A stretch of 64,000 bases of DNA, from positions 62,001-126,000 of the forward strand of contig DASPQV010000048.1 of assembly GCA_035624785.1 (NCBI GenBank), in the 5' to 3' direction. Positions within the stretch are counted from its first letter, which is position 1. Each line of letters begins with the position of its first letter. Shown in pieces: positions 14,713-24,289 of this stretch. The notes beneath the pieces are model-generated. The model was not told where the DNA came from. It saw only the letters and a program-made list of their open reading frames with translations, and searched no databases. The position numbers and the translations under genes were made by a program. The stretch comes from JAJZNI01 sp035624785. Its GTDB lineage: Bacteria > Chloroflexota > Dormibacteria > Aeolococcales > Aeolococcaceae.

Positions 14713-16624
14713 CGGGGCGCCGGTGCGCCACCCGCTCCACGAGATTGACGGCGCGGCGCTGCTCCTCGGCCTGCGCAGCTCGCTGGCGTGGCTCCAGGCC
14801 AACCAGGAGCAGGTCAACGAGCTCAACGTCTTCCCCGTTCCCGACGGTGACACCGGCTCCAACATGTACCTGACCCTGCGCTCCGCCGTCGAGGATGCCC
14901 AGGCCGCCCCGATGCCGGGCTCGACCAGCTCGGTGATGAAGGCGGCGGCCCACGGGTCCCTGATGGGGGCGCGGGGCAACAGCGGGGTCATCCTCTCCCA
15001 GATCTTCCGCGGCTTCTCCCAGGCGCTCGGGGAGCGCGAGCGCCTCGACGCCAAGGGCGTCGCGGCCTCCCTGGCCGAGGGCGCCCGGGTCGCCTACAAG
15101 GCGGTGATGAAACCGACCGAGGGCACCATCCTCACGGTGGTGAGGGAGGCGGCCGAGGCCGCCCAGCGCGCCGCCGCATCGTCGGCCGACCTGCGGCTGG
15201 TGCTGGAGCAGACCGTCCGCGAGGCCCACGCGTCGGTGGAGCGAACCGTCGACCAGCTTCCCGTGCTCCACGACGCGGGGGTGGTCGATGCCGGGGGCTT
15301 CGGCCTGGCGGTCATTCTCGAGGGCCTGACCCGGGCCATCGCCGAGGCGGACGGATCGGCGATCCGGCCGGTGGCAGCGCGGCGGCGTTCGGGTGAGCCC
15401 CAGCTCCGGCAGCCGGACGGATCGCTGCTGGCCGGCGGCGGGGAAGCCGCCGAGCCGCCATCGGCGAAACCGCGCCGGCGTCGCGGCGCGGCCGCGGTGG
15501 CACGGCGCGCCGAGGGCTGGGGCTACTGCACCGAGTTCGTCATCAACGGGCCCGGCCTCGACGTCGAGGCCCTTCGCGCGGAGCTGGGCGGCCTCGGCGA
15601 GTCCAGCCTGGTGGTCGGAGACCCCGACCTGGTGCGGGTGCACATCCACACGTGGGACCCCGCCGGCCTGATCTCGGTCGCCTCGCAGCGGGGCAGCCTG
15701 GAGCAGCTCAAGGTCGAGGACATGACCGCCCAGCACCACGAGGTCCTGGAGCGAGCGGATCGCGCCGAGGCGGCGGCAGAGCGGCCGCGCCAGGAGCCCC
15801 CGGAGCCGGGCGGCAACGGCGGCTTGCCGGGTGCAGCGGACGGCGCCGGAGTGGCCGCTCCCACGGGCCCGGCGTCGGGCGCGCCGGCCACCCCCATGAC
15901 CGGCGCGGGGCAGCCGTCCTCCCGAGGCGGCGACGCGGGCTCCGCGATCGCCGGCGCGGCTCCCACCAAACGTCTGGGAGTCGTCGTGGTGGCTCCGGGC
16001 GAGGGTTTCCGGCAGATCTTCCTGAGCCTGGGGGCCGATGCCGTGGTGGAGGGGGGACAGACCATGAACCCTTCCATCGAAGACCTGCTCTCCGGGGTGC
16101 GCAGCACCGGGGCCGGCGCGGTGGTCATCCTCCCCAACAACAGCAACGTGATCATGACCGCCGAGCAGGTGCACCAGCTCGCCGGGGACGTCGAGATCCG
16201 GGTCGCCCCGTCGCGCAACGTGCCTCAGGGGATCAGCGCGATGCTGGCCCTGGATCCGTCAGCCGACGCGGCCGCCAACGCCAAGCGGATGACCGAGGCG
16301 CTCGCCAAGGTCAGCGCCGTCGAGGTGACCCGTGCGGTGCGCGACAGCTCCGTCAACGGCCTCAGGATCAGCGCCGGGGACGTGATGGCGCTGATCGACG
16401 GCGACATCGTCCAGACCGGTGATGACGAGGTGGCGGTGGTGGAGGCGGTGCTGCGCAACCACGAGCGGCCCCCCGAGCTGGTCACCATCTACTGGGGCAG
16501 CCAGTCCGACGAGCCTGGCGCCGAGGCGCTCAAGGAGCGGATCCGCGAGGTCTTCCCCGGGACCGAGGTCGAGGTCCACAAGGGCGGCCAGGAGCACTAC
16601 CCCTTCATCCTCTCGCTGGAGTAA
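14699..16624 (+). CDS. fakA: Fatty acid kinase-type DAK2/DegV-linked protein
   Basis: FakA phosphorylates fatty acids held by FakB (DegV-type) proteins. The 641-residue product has the DAK2 kinase domain at residues 1-210, with nucleotide/metal segments PVPDGDTGSNM and GARGNSGVILSQ and DAGVVDAGGFGL. A middle domain follows, with YCTEFVI and VHIHTWDPAG. A C-terminal domain begins at LGVVVVAPGEGF (about residue 422) and contains VILPNNSN. Between the last two lies a ~60-residue Pro/Gly/Ala-rich linker longer than in firmicute FakA. No fakB gene is in the window. In many genomes recG follows directly; here three Tad pilus genes intervene. Confidence 0.93.
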   Translation: MAGADGAPVRHPLHEIDGAALLLGLRSSLAWLQANQEQVNELNVFPVPDGDTGSNMYLTLRSAVEDAQAAPMPGSTSSVMKAAAHGSLMGARGNSGVILSQIFRGFSQALGERERLDAKGVAASLAEGARVAYKAVMKPTEGTILTVVREAAEAAQRAAASSADLRLVLEQTVREAHASVERTVDQLPVLHDAGVVDAGGFGLAVILEGLTRAIAEADGSAIRPVAARRRSGEPQLRQPDGSLLAGGGEAAEPPSAKPRRRRGAAAVARRAEGWGYCTEFVINGPGLDVEALRAELGGLGESSLVVGDPDLVRVHIHTWDPAGLISVASQRGSLEQLKVEDMTAQHHEVLERADRAEAAAERPRQEPPEPGGNGGLPGAADGAGVAAPTGPASGAPATPMTGAGQPSSRGGDAGSAIAGAAPTKRLGVVVVAPGEGFRQIFLSLGADAVVEGGQTMNPSIEDLLSGVRSTGAGAVVILPNNSNVIMTAEQVHQLAGDVEIRVAPSRNVPQGISAMLALDPSADAAANAKRMTEALAKVSAVEVTRAVRDSSVNGLRISAGDVMALIDGDIVQTGDDEVAVVEAVLRNHERPPELVTIYWGSQSDEPGAEALKERIREVFPGTEVEVHKGGQEHYPFILSLE

Positions 16625-16685
16625 GCAGCGCCGTCGTCGGCGGCCGGCTACCGGGGAGCGCTCCGCAAGAAGCGCTCGGTGTCAT

Positions 16686-18830
16686 CTACGGCAGGAGCCG
16701 GTCAGGCGATCCGCCGAACCCCGCCGTGAAGGAGAAGGTGTCGCCAGCGGTGGCGTTGGAGGCCACCGAGTAGTACAGATTCCAGTAGCACTGCTGCGCG
16801 ATCTGAAGGGCGTTGGCGGGTGTCACGATGGTGGTCGTGCAAGAGGAGGGGAGGTTGTAGCTCTGCGGCACCTGGATCTGCAGCTGCAGCCACTGACCGT
16901 TCCAGATCGACCCGCCGCCGCTGCTGTTGGCGGTCTGGATGACAGCATCCGAGGATGACCCGCCCGGATCGACGGCGGAGCCGCTGGCGTTGGCCTCGGC
17001 CAGGTAGCTGCTGCCGGGGTCATACAGGGAGGTGCCTATGTCGTCAATCGACGTGCCCGACGCCAGCTGCGCGAAACCGGAAGGGATCGTCGTGCATGTG
17101 GGAGCGGTGCCAGACACGTCGGTGGGTTCGAGGACGCCCACGTAGGCGGCGCCACCCCCAACATCGCCGAGGTCGAAAAGCTGAACCGTGATAGTCTGGC
17201 CTGCGTAGCTGGGGTCCAGGTAGAACAGCGGGATCTCGAAGTTCTGACACTGGCTGCCCATGACCGGCGTGTATACGGTGAGGTCGTCCATCGCCGCGAC
17301 CGAGCATCCGTTGCAGGAAGCCCCAGCCACGGCTGGCGGCACCACCTGAATCGCGTACGCCTTGTGCGCCAGTGGTTGCCCGCTGGATTCGTCCTGGGCG
17401 TTGGCGCTCGTCGTATTCGATGCCGTCACCGTGGTCCCGTTGGCGTAGAGGGTGTCGATCCTCAGGCGGTAATATTCCGTCTGCGCGGTGGTGTTGTGGA
17501 TATAGCAGTCGAGCGAGCCGCTGCACGTTCCCATGCCGTTGACGTTGAACTGCGTGGCGGTCCTGTACAGCTGGTGATCGTTCGAGTAGTCGCTGTCGGT
17601 GGACGAATTGATCTGAAGTGTCGGCTGAACGATCGAAACCCAGTTGTGGAACATCGCAGGTACGGCACCGGTCACGGTCGTCTTGGCGCCCGTCCCGTTC
17701 GGCCAGTAGAAGAAGCTGGCCGACGCCAGGTTCGGCACGGTGCCGCCGGCGCTAGTCAACTCAAGGTGCGCCGCGTTGAGCGGGTAGAAGAGCTGCTGGC
17801 TGACCTCGACATCGGAGAGGCGAGCGGCCAACGTAGGCACCTGGAATAGGGTATAGGCAAGGGTGGCGTAGTCAGACTGGGTGCTGTCGGGGCTGGCGCA
17901 CGCTCCGGAATCGCACGTTTGAGGGAAGTCTGAATCCTCCTCGTGGAGGGTGTAGACGCTGTTGAGATTCCCGTCGTCGTCGTTCGGGGCGAAGCTGGGG
18001 TTGTAGATCTGAACATCAGCGGTCTGCCCGGCGGGGATGGTGATCAGGTAGTTCTGTCCACCGGCCGCGTTCAGGTTCAGGCTGCTGCCACTGATGTCGG
18101 TTCCCCGCATGGCGCTGATGGTGTGGTAGTCGGGTGGGGAGGCCACGCAGGAGCCGGTGCCACTACCCTGCGGGTTGGGACAGATTGTCGCTGGCTCGTT
18201 GGGTGTGGGCGTGAACCCGTCGCCTTGGCTGCGCTGGACGCCCCAGGCCTCGGTGCGGAGGATGTAGAAGTTGTCGCCCCCGCTGCCCAGGCCGCTACAG
18301 CCGGACCCCGGGCCTCCATAGCCGCCGGCCTGCGTGCTGGTGGGTATGCCGTCGCATGCATGCCCGGAGCCGAGCGTCGTTCCCAGCTGTCCGCCGGGCT
18401 GGCCGAGGGCGATCGGGGGCAGGTACTCGGCGGTCGCCGATCGGGTGACGTTGTGGGGACCGAAGCCGATGAGCTGGAGGAATGTGGTCGGGACTGAGAC
18501 CGAGATGGTGACGGTCATCTCATTGGTGGTGCCAGCTGGACGAGATGGGGTGACGGTTACGCTGTTGACCCCGTCCGTGAACCCGTTGCGAGTGGCCTCG
18601 GAGTAGGCGACTGCCTGCGCATCGGTCCAATCGGTTGGCAGATAGGCCACGCCGGCCAGGGCGGCGGCGGCGGCCGCGCGCTCGACCTTGTCGCTGCTGA
18701 GGTAGCTGATCCCCGCATCTATGCTGAGCCCGACCACAGCGAGAATCAGGACGGCCATCAAGGCGAAGATGGCCATAGCCTGGCCTCGGGTACCCGCCCG
18801 CCTCGAGCGGGCTACGGAAGAAGGTGTCAT
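16686..18830 (-). CDS. TadG-like pilus assembly protein with large extracellular domain
   Basis: The 714-residue product begins with a basic stretch and GQAMAIFALMAVLILAVVGL, the Tad/TadG N-terminal helix, which anchors the protein and acts as a pseudopilin-like signal. The following ~650 residues are Ser/Thr/Gly/Asn-rich, contain paired cysteines (for example CNGC, CDSGAC) and look extracytoplasmic and beta-rich. Family members belong to the Flp/Tad pilus or pseudopilus apparatus. It is the last gene of a three-gene minus-strand unit, 7 bp after the preceding TadE-like gene. The long exposed domain suggests an adhesive or surface role. Its codon use is slightly less GC-rich than the neighbouring core genes. 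Confidence 0.8.
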   Translation of the reverse strand: MTPSSVARSRRAGTRGQAMAIFALMAVLILAVVGLSIDAGISYLSSDKVERAAAAAALAGVAYLPTDWTDAQAVAYSEATRNGFTDGVNSVTVTPSRPAGTTNEMTVTISVSVPTTFLQLIGFGPHNVTRSATAEYLPPIALGQPGGQLGTTLGSGHACDGIPTSTQAGGYGGPGSGCSGLGSGGDNFYILRTEAWGVQRSQGDGFTPTPNEPATICPNPQGSGTGSCVASPPDYHTISAMRGTDISGSSLNLNAAGGQNYLITIPAGQTADVQIYNPSFAPNDDDGNLNSVYTLHEEDSDFPQTCDSGACASPDSTQSDYATLAYTLFQVPTLAARLSDVEVSQQLFYPLNAAHLELTSAGGTVPNLASASFFYWPNGTGAKTTVTGAVPAMFHNWVSIVQPTLQINSSTDSDYSNDHQLYRTATQFNVNGMGTCSGSLDCYIHNTTAQTEYYRLRIDTLYANGTTVTASNTTSANAQDESSGQPLAHKAYAIQVVPPAVAGASCNGCSVAAMDDLTVYTPVMGSQCQNFEIPLFYLDPSYAGQTITVQLFDLGDVGGGAAYVGVLEPTDVSGTAPTCTTIPSGFAQLASGTSIDDIGTSLYDPGSSYLAEANASGSAVDPGGSSSDAVIQTANSSGGGSIWNGQWLQLQIQVPQSYNLPSSCTTTIVTPANALQIAQQCYWNLYYSVASNATAGDTFSFTAGFGGSPDRLLP

Positions 18831-18837
18831 GAGGGCC

Positions 18838-19401
18838 TCACTCCACCGGTGCTAGCCGCATGATGGTGTATTGGACATCCGACTGGCTGAACATGGCCAG
18901 GGATGGAGAGGTGTAACGAAACGTCACCATGACTCCGAGATCAGACTCATCAGGGTGGACCTGGTCCCTGAGATTCAGGGTGTATGGATTCGCCCAGGGC
19001 AGCGCTGTGGGCGAGCCACTGCCGTCGTACCGGTCAACGGGCTCCCCCGCGATGTAGGCGCCATTGGTGGTGCACGCGGGTGTGAAGACGCCGCCGTTGG
19101 AGCAACCGTAGATGTCGATCTCGACGACCTGAGCGTTGGTCAGCTTGCTGACGACGGGCAGCACCTGTTCAATGATCAGTGCGTCCGCAGCCTGGGCATC
19201 GCTCAGGTTGGAATCGGTCGGGCTGCCGTTGTTGCCGAGCTCCGCTGCGTAACGCGCACCGGCGCGGGTGGCCTGGAGTACGGTGTTGTTGTCGGCAATC
19301 AGGTCAGCAGCTGTCCAGGATCCCAGAAACAGGATCAGCATCAGCGGCAGCAGGACAGCAACCTCAGCAAGCGCCTGGCCTCGTTGCGGTGCACGTCTCA
19401 C
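18838..19401 (-). CDS. TadE-like pseudopilin
   Basis: The 187-residue product starts MRRAPQRGQALAEVAVLLPL, the TadE-type basic start, G-Q-A-x-x-E prepilin-like motif and hydrophobic helix. About 150 residues of predicted surface domain with one Cys pair follow. The GTG start overlaps the stop of the upstream TadE gene (GTGA), so the two are translationally coupled. It probably forms a minor pseudopilin pair with its neighbours. Confidence 0.8.
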   Translation of the reverse strand: MRRAPQRGQALAEVAVLLPLMLILFLGSWTAADLIADNNTVLQATRAGARYAAELGNNGSPTDSNLSDAQAADALIIEQVLPVVSKLTNAQVVEIDIYGCSNGGVFTPACTTNGAYIAGEPVDRYDGSGSPTALPWANPYTLNLRDQVHPDESDLGVMVTFRYTSPSLAMFSQSDVQYTIMRLAPVE

Positions 19402-20078
19402 GTCTCAGGCTCCAGGCGAAAGACGTTGCTGGTCGTCAGGCTGAACTGGAAGCCGGCCCCAAACGCGGTGTACTCGTACTTGATGACCAGGCGAACGAAG
19501 TCGGGACCCTCATTCGTGGAGGCGTCTCGGGAGGTGGCCGGCCATGGCTCGCTGACCACCGACCCGTTCGCCTGGTAGATATCCTCGCACGGACCCCCGC
19601 ACAGGCTGGGGTCGTTGACATCGTTGCATGGCTGGGACCCGGAACCCGGGTTGTTGCCGTTGGCGTCGCAAGTGGAGACGGTAACGCTCGGTTGTCCGGG
19701 GGTAAGGGTCTGCTGGATGCGCCACACGTCGATCTCAGTCACCGTGACCAGGGCCGTGGTGGTGAGGCCTGCGTTGTCCATTCGGCAGATCCCGACCTCG
19801 TCGGCGACGTTGGAGGGGTTTCCGGTTGGGCAGTTGAGGGGGTTGGCAGCGCAGATCCCTCCGGCCCCCGAGCACCGCCCCTCGGCTGCGATGGCGGCAA
19901 CGCCCAGGTCCGCGGCGTGCTGGATCGCGTTCCGCGCATAGAGGAAGAGACCGGCGTTCATGATCGAGAAGAGGAGGAAGAAGAAGACGGGCGCCACCAG
20001 GGCGAACTCGACCATTCCCTGGCCCCGGCGACGGCGGGACCGCGAGCGTGGGCAGGCGGGGCGGAAGGGAGGCCGCAT
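19398..20078 (-). CDS. TadE-like pseudopilin, first gene of the Tad unit
   Basis: The product is ~226 residues from the ATG at 20076-20078. A strongly basic stretch (RSRSRRRRGQGMVEFALVAP) precedes a Phe-rich hydrophobic helix (VFFFLLFSIMNAGLFLY), the TadE signature with processing expected after the Gly of GQGMVEF. About 165 exposed residues with several Cys pairs follow. An alternative start at 20165 adds 29 residues. The chosen ATG has AGGAG immediately before it, which is unusually close. The gene diverges from recG, so the insertion separates fakA from recG without disrupting either. Confidence 0.78.
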   Translation of the reverse strand: MRPPFRPACPRSRSRRRRGQGMVEFALVAPVFFFLLFSIMNAGLFLYARNAIQHAADLGVAAIAAEGRCSGAGGICAANPLNCPTGNPSNVADEVGICRMDNAGLTTTALVTVTEIDVWRIQQTLTPGQPSVTVSTCDANGNNPGSGSQPCNDVNDPSLCGGPCEDIYQANGSVVSEPWPATSRDASTNEGPDFVRLVIKYEYTAFGAGFQFSLTTSNVFRLEPET

Positions 20079-20231
20079 CTCCTGGCAACGGCGCTCCGGG
20101 AGGCAGACCGAACTCGGGCGCGTGTCGACCAGTATCCCGGTTGACGCGCTCGGTAAATCCGGCATCGCTGAACTGTTACGTTTCGGTGGCCGATGCTTGA
20201 GCGGCTGCCACATCCGGGGCCGTGGGATCGC

Positions 20232-20237
20232 CAGAAT
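20232..20237 (+). promoter_or_regulatory. -10 box of recG (leaderless)
   Basis: CAGAAT ends 7 nt before the ATG at 20245, with no Shine-Dalgarno sequence. It selects this start among several open upstream. Confidence 0.45.
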
Positions 20238-20244
20238 CGGCACG

Positions 20245-22347
20245 ATGCCCGGCACCGCCGACGCCAAGCCGCCCCAGATGGCCCGGATCCTCAAGCTTCC
20301 CAGCGCCTGCTGGCCGGAGACGCCGATCGGGGAGCTCAAGGGTGTCCAGCCCGCCAAGGCTCAGCTGATGGCCAAGCTCGGCATCACCACGGTCAGCGAC
20401 CTGCTCTACCACCTGCCCCGGCGCTACGAGGACAGCCGCGACCTGGTGCCGCTCCGGGCGCTGGTCCCTGGCAAGGTGCAGGTGGCTCGGGTGAGGGTCC
20501 GCGACGCCCGCGGCTACCGGAGCCCGCGCCGTCACATGGCCCTGGTCGAGGCCACCCTGGAGGATGCCGACACCAGCGTCAGCGCCATCTGGTTCAACCA
20601 GCCGTACCTGGCCAGCGAGCTGACCTCCGGCCTGGAGCTCCTCGTCCACGGCAAGGTCATCCGCACCCTGCATGGGCTGCAATTCCAGAGCCCCCGTTTC
20701 GAGAGGGTCAGCAGCAGCCCGCGGCACGTCGGCCGGCTGGCCGCCGTGTACCCGGAGACGGCCAAGCTCACCTCCACCTACCTGCGCGGGCTGATCAGCA
20801 GGTTCATCCCGGTCGCCGACCGCATGCCCGACCGGCTGCCCCCTGAGGTCCGGGACGCCGAGGGCCTGATGCCGGTGGGAGACGCGCTGCGCCAGGTGCA
20901 CTTGCCCGACGACGAGCGGGAGGCGGCGGAGGCACAGGAGCGGCTTGCCTTCGAGGAGCTGTTCCTGCTCCAGCTCGCCGCCGAGCGAGCCAGGCGGCGG
21001 CGCCTCAGCTCGGCTGGGGTGGTCGTCCCCTATGAGGTCCAACTGGCCCGCGCCTTCGTCGCCAGCCTTCCCTTCCGGCTCACCGACGGCCAGCGGGTGG
21101 CCGCTCACGAGATCCTCACCGACATGGCCGGCTCAGGCCCGATGAACCGGCTGCTGCAGGGGGACGTGGGCAGCGGCAAGACGGTGGTGGCGGCGATGGC
21201 GGCGCTGATGGCCCATCACGCCGGCTACCAGAGCGTGGTCATGGCACCCACCGAGATCCTGGCCCACCAGCACCACGAGACCCTTCTTGCCCTGCTCTCA
21301 CCCCACGGGCTGAGCCCCCGGCTGCTCTTGGGCAGCACCACGGTCCGGGCCCGCCGGGAGATCCTCGAGGGTCTGGCGGGTGGCCACGACTCCCTGGTGG
21401 TCGGCACCCACGCCCTGATCGAGGAGGACGTGATCCTCAACGACCTGGGGCTGGTGGTGGTCGACGAGCAGCAGCGTTTCGGGGTCACCCAGCGGCAGCG
21501 GCTGCGCCTCAAGGCCCGGGCGATCCCCAACTTCCTGGCCATGACGGCGACCCCCATCCCAAGGTCGCTGGCCCTGACCCTGTACGGCGACGTCAACGTC
21601 AGTGAGCTGCGCGAGATGCCGCCGGGCCGTCTGCCGGTGGAGACGCGGGTGGTGCCTCCGTATCAGCGCGCCGAGGCCTACGACTTCGTGCGGGACCAGG
21701 TGCGCTCCGGGCGCCAGGTCTTCGTGATCTGCCCGCTGATCGAGGAGTCCGACAAGCTGGGTGTGAAGTCGGTGACCGCCGAGCACCGCAAGCTGGAGCA
21801 GGAGGTCTTCCCCGACCTCCGCCTCGAGCTCCTCCACGGCCGCATGACCTCCCGGGAGAAGGAGGAGCGGATGGCCCGCTTCGCGGCCGGCGAGGCCGAC
21901 CTGCTGGTGGCCACCACGGTGGTCGAGGTGGGCGTCGACGTCCCCAATGCCACGGTCATGATCGTCGAGGCGGCCGAGCGGTTCGGGCTCGCCCAGCTCC
22001 ACCAGCTTCGCGGCCGGGTGGGCCGCAGCCACCACCGCGCCTACTGCCTGCTCTTCGAGGGCGGCATCGACGAGGAGGGCTCCCGCCGGCTCCAGGCGGT
22101 GGCGAGGAGCCAGAGCGGCTTCGAGCTGGCCGAGCTGGACCTGAAGCTGCGCGGTCCCGGGGACGTCGCCGGTCTCCGCCAGCACGGGCTGCCGGAGATG
22201 AGGGCGGCCGACCTCCTCGACATCGCCCTGGCCCAGCGGGCCCGCGCCGCGGCCACCCGCTGGCTGGACCGGGATCCCGAGCTGACCGCCTACGAACCGC
22301 TCCGGGAGGCGATGCACGGCTACAGCGCCGTCTTCGACCTGGATTGA
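20245..22347 (+). CDS. recG: ATP-dependent DNA helicase RecG
   Basis: RecG regresses stalled forks and branch-migrates recombination intermediates. The 700-residue product has the N-terminal wedge/OB domain starting at ELKGVQPAKAQ and the DLLYHLPRRYEDSRDL motif. Walker A GDVGSGKT is near residue 306, with the DExx box DEQQRFGV near 405, motif III TATPIPRSLALTLYGD, and the C-terminal helicase lobe with LRGRVGRSHHRAYC. Length and order are normal. The start is set by the CAGAAT box. It begins a forward run with rsmD and coaD. Confidence 0.96.
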   Translation: MPGTADAKPPQMARILKLPSACWPETPIGELKGVQPAKAQLMAKLGITTVSDLLYHLPRRYEDSRDLVPLRALVPGKVQVARVRVRDARGYRSPRRHMALVEATLEDADTSVSAIWFNQPYLASELTSGLELLVHGKVIRTLHGLQFQSPRFERVSSSPRHVGRLAAVYPETAKLTSTYLRGLISRFIPVADRMPDRLPPEVRDAEGLMPVGDALRQVHLPDDEREAAEAQERLAFEELFLLQLAAERARRRRLSSAGVVVPYEVQLARAFVASLPFRLTDGQRVAAHEILTDMAGSGPMNRLLQGDVGSGKTVVAAMAALMAHHAGYQSVVMAPTEILAHQHHETLLALLSPHGLSPRLLLGSTTVRARREILEGLAGGHDSLVVGTHALIEEDVILNDLGLVVVDEQQRFGVTQRQRLRLKARAIPNFLAMTATPIPRSLALTLYGDVNVSELREMPPGRLPVETRVVPPYQRAEAYDFVRDQVRSGRQVFVICPLIEESDKLGVKSVTAEHRKLEQEVFPDLRLELLHGRMTSREKEERMARFAAGEADLLVATTVVEVGVDVPNATVMIVEAAERFGLAQLHQLRGRVGRSHHRAYCLLFEGGIDEEGSRRLQAVARSQSGFELAELDLKLRGPGDVAGLRQHGLPEMRAADLLDIALAQRARAAATRWLDRDPELTAYEPLREAMHGYSAVFDLD

Positions 22348-22368
22348 AAGCGATGGCCGGCCCGCCCC

Positions 22369-22947
22369 GTGAGGCCTGACGTGGCCGAGACGCGGATCAG
22401 CGGCGGGGAGTGGCGAGGCCGCCGGATCGGCACGCCCCGGGGGCTCGAGGTGAGACCGACGCGGGGAGTGGTGCGCCAGGCGCTCTTCAACATTCTCGGG
22501 CCCGGCATCGCCGGCAAGCGCCTCGTGGATCTCTACGCCGGGGCTGGGTCGGTCGGCTTCGAGGCCCTGAGCCGGGGAGCCGCCCGCGTCACCTTCGTGG
22601 AGCGCCGTCCCGAGAACCTGCGGCTGATCGCGGCTACCGCGAGCCGGCTCGGCTGCGCTGACCGGGTCGAGATGGTCGCCGCCGACGCGGTCGCCTGGCT
22701 GCGCCGGCAGCCCCCCCAGGTCGCCGCCTGTGACCTCTGCTTCCTCGACGCTCCCTATCGCGATGCCAACCTCGACACCGTGCTGGGGCTGCTGGGCCAC
22801 CTCACCCCCCCACTCGTCGTGTGCGAACATCACCGCGACCGGCCGATGCCCGCCGCGCTGGGCGCGCTCACCGCCGTGCGCACCGCCCGATATGGGCTCA
22901 CCGGCCTGACCATTTATCGCCGCAGGCAGGAAGAGAACACGGGATGA
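22369..22947 (+). CDS. rsmD: 16S rRNA (guanine966-N2)-methyltransferase
   Basis: RsmD methylates G966 of 16S rRNA in the 30S subunit. The 192-residue product has the Rossmann methyltransferase fold, with SAM motif LVDLYAGAGSVGFEAL and catalytic FLDAPY in place of the usual DPPY. The N-terminal RISGGEWRGRRI is family-typical. The GTG at 22369 and a GTG at 22381, preceded by GAGG, are both possible starts. The stop overlaps the coaD start as ATGA. The rsmD-coaD pair is conserved widely. Confidence 0.93.
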   Translation: MRPDVAETRISGGEWRGRRIGTPRGLEVRPTRGVVRQALFNILGPGIAGKRLVDLYAGAGSVGFEALSRGAARVTFVERRPENLRLIAATASRLGCADRVEMVAADAVAWLRRQPPQVAACDLCFLDAPYRDANLDTVLGLLGHLTPPLVVCEHHRDRPMPAALGALTAVRTARYGLTGLTIYRRRQEENTG

Positions 22948-23438
22948 CCCAGCGCGTCGCGCTCTACCCGGGAAGCTTCGACCCCATCACCACCGGCCAC
23001 CTGGACATCCTGGAGCGGGCCGCCACCATCTTCGACAGGGTGGTCGTCTCGGTGCTCCGCCATCCCGAGAAGGAGCCCCTCTTCTCGGTGGAGGAGCGGC
23101 TCGAGCTCATCCGCGACGCCACCCGCGAGATGCCCGGTCTCATCGACGTGGACAGCTTCGACGGGCTCACCGTGGTCCACGCCACCAACGTGGGTGCCAC
23201 CGCCATCGTGCGCGGCCTCCGTGCGGTCAGCGACTTCGAGAGCGAGTTCCAGATGGCGCTCATGAACCGGCGTCTCAACCCCGGCATCGACACCGTGTTC
23301 CTGATGACCTCCGCAGCCAACGTCTTCATGTCGTCATCGGTGGTCAAGGAGATCTCCGAGCTGGGCGGCGATGTCGAAGAGTTCGTGCCGCCGGCGACCG
23401 CGCAGGCGCTGCGCCGCCGCTTCGGACGAGCCCGATGA
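22944..23438 (+). CDS. coaD: Phosphopantetheine adenylyltransferase
   Basis: CoaD makes dephospho-CoA from phosphopantetheine and ATP. The 164-residue product has the nucleotidyltransferase GSFDPITTGHLDIL (T/HxGH) and the C-terminal SSSVVKEIS motif. The start overlaps the rsmD stop, with a purine-rich Shine-Dalgarno region (AGGAAGAG) upstream. Its own stop overlaps the next start as ATGA. Supply of CoA fits the acyl carrier protein genes downstream. Confidence 0.97.
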   Translation: MTQRVALYPGSFDPITTGHLDILERAATIFDRVVVSVLRHPEKEPLFSVEERLELIRDATREMPGLIDVDSFDGLTVVHATNVGATAIVRGLRAVSDFESEFQMALMNRRLNPGIDTVFLMTSAANVFMSSSVVKEISELGGDVEEFVPPATAQALRRRFGRAR

Positions 23439-24115
23439 GCCAGGCCACCGGTTCCTCGGGTGAGGCGCCGCCGACCGCCGTCGACATCATCGAGGCCATC
23501 GAGGCCATGGTGGCGGAGTCGCGGCGAGTGCCCTTCACCGGCACCGTCGTGGTCAATGACGAGGAGCTCCTCGGTCTCCTGGAGCGCCTCCGGCTGTCCC
23601 TTCCCGACGAGCTGGTCCGCGCTCACCAGCTGCTCGACGAGCGGGAGCGCGTCCTCAGCCAGACCGAGGAGGAGTCGGGCCGGCTTCGGGAGCGGGCCGA
23701 GGCGGCGGCTCGCAGCCTCGCCGAGCGCACTGAAGCGAGCGCCCAGCGGGTCGCTGAGCACGCCCGGGAGGAGGCTGTCCAGCTGCGCAAACGCGTCGAG
23801 GCCGAGGCCCGGCAGGTGATCGAGGAGGCCCGGGCGCGGGCGGAGCAGATGGTGGCCGAGCACACCGTGCTCCGCGCCGCCGAGGACCGCGCGGCCGGCA
23901 TCGTCCGGGACGCCCAGGCCACCGCGGAGCGGGTCACCGGGGAGGCCCAGGACTACGTGCGCCAGGCCGAGGACTACGTGCGCCTGTTGATGACCGAGCT
24001 GGAGGAGCAGCTCGCCAAGGCCACCGCCACCGTCCGCAACGGGCTCCGAGCGATCCAGCGCGACGCCCACCCTGAGACCGGAGAGCAGCCCGCGGCAGGC
24101 CGCCGCCGTCGCTAG
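23435..24115 (+). CDS. Coiled-coil septation-type protein (SepIVA/DivIVA-like)
   Basis: The 226-residue product has an N-terminal globular part (IIEAIEAMVAESRRVPFTGT, then a helix). About 120 residues of Ala/Glu/Arg-rich coiled coil follow, with a basic C-terminal tail. Its place directly after coaD matches actinobacterial SepIVA, a DivIVA-domain protein of cell division and polar growth. It also resembles the stator subunit b of ATP synthase in composition, so the family call rests on context as well as sequence. It is translationally coupled to coaD by ATGA. Confidence 0.7.
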   Translation: MSQATGSSGEAPPTAVDIIEAIEAMVAESRRVPFTGTVVVNDEELLGLLERLRLSLPDELVRAHQLLDERERVLSQTEEESGRLRERAEAAARSLAERTEASAQRVAEHAREEAVQLRKRVEAEARQVIEEARARAEQMVAEHTVLRAAEDRAAGIVRDAQATAERVTGEAQDYVRQAEDYVRLLMTELEEQLAKATATVRNGLRAIQRDAHPETGEQPAAGRRRR

Positions 24116-24289
24116 GGCCTGCCCGTCTCAGCTCGCCGGAGCTTGCCGATTTCCGAAAGGATTGGGAAAGGCTGCGGGTGGTATATCAATCCGCACCGAT
24201 CGAGACGGGGCGGCGCCCGGCAGAGAGCCCCGGACGCCGGCACCACCGTGGTGGCGCCGCAGGGGCGCCCGTCTCCAGAGGAGAGCGAC

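Noticed and set aside
24116..24289. TATATC before greA as a -10 box
   Set aside because: No -35 at proper spacing and a strong Shine-Dalgarno sequence shows a normal leader; the true promoter cannot be fixed by eye.
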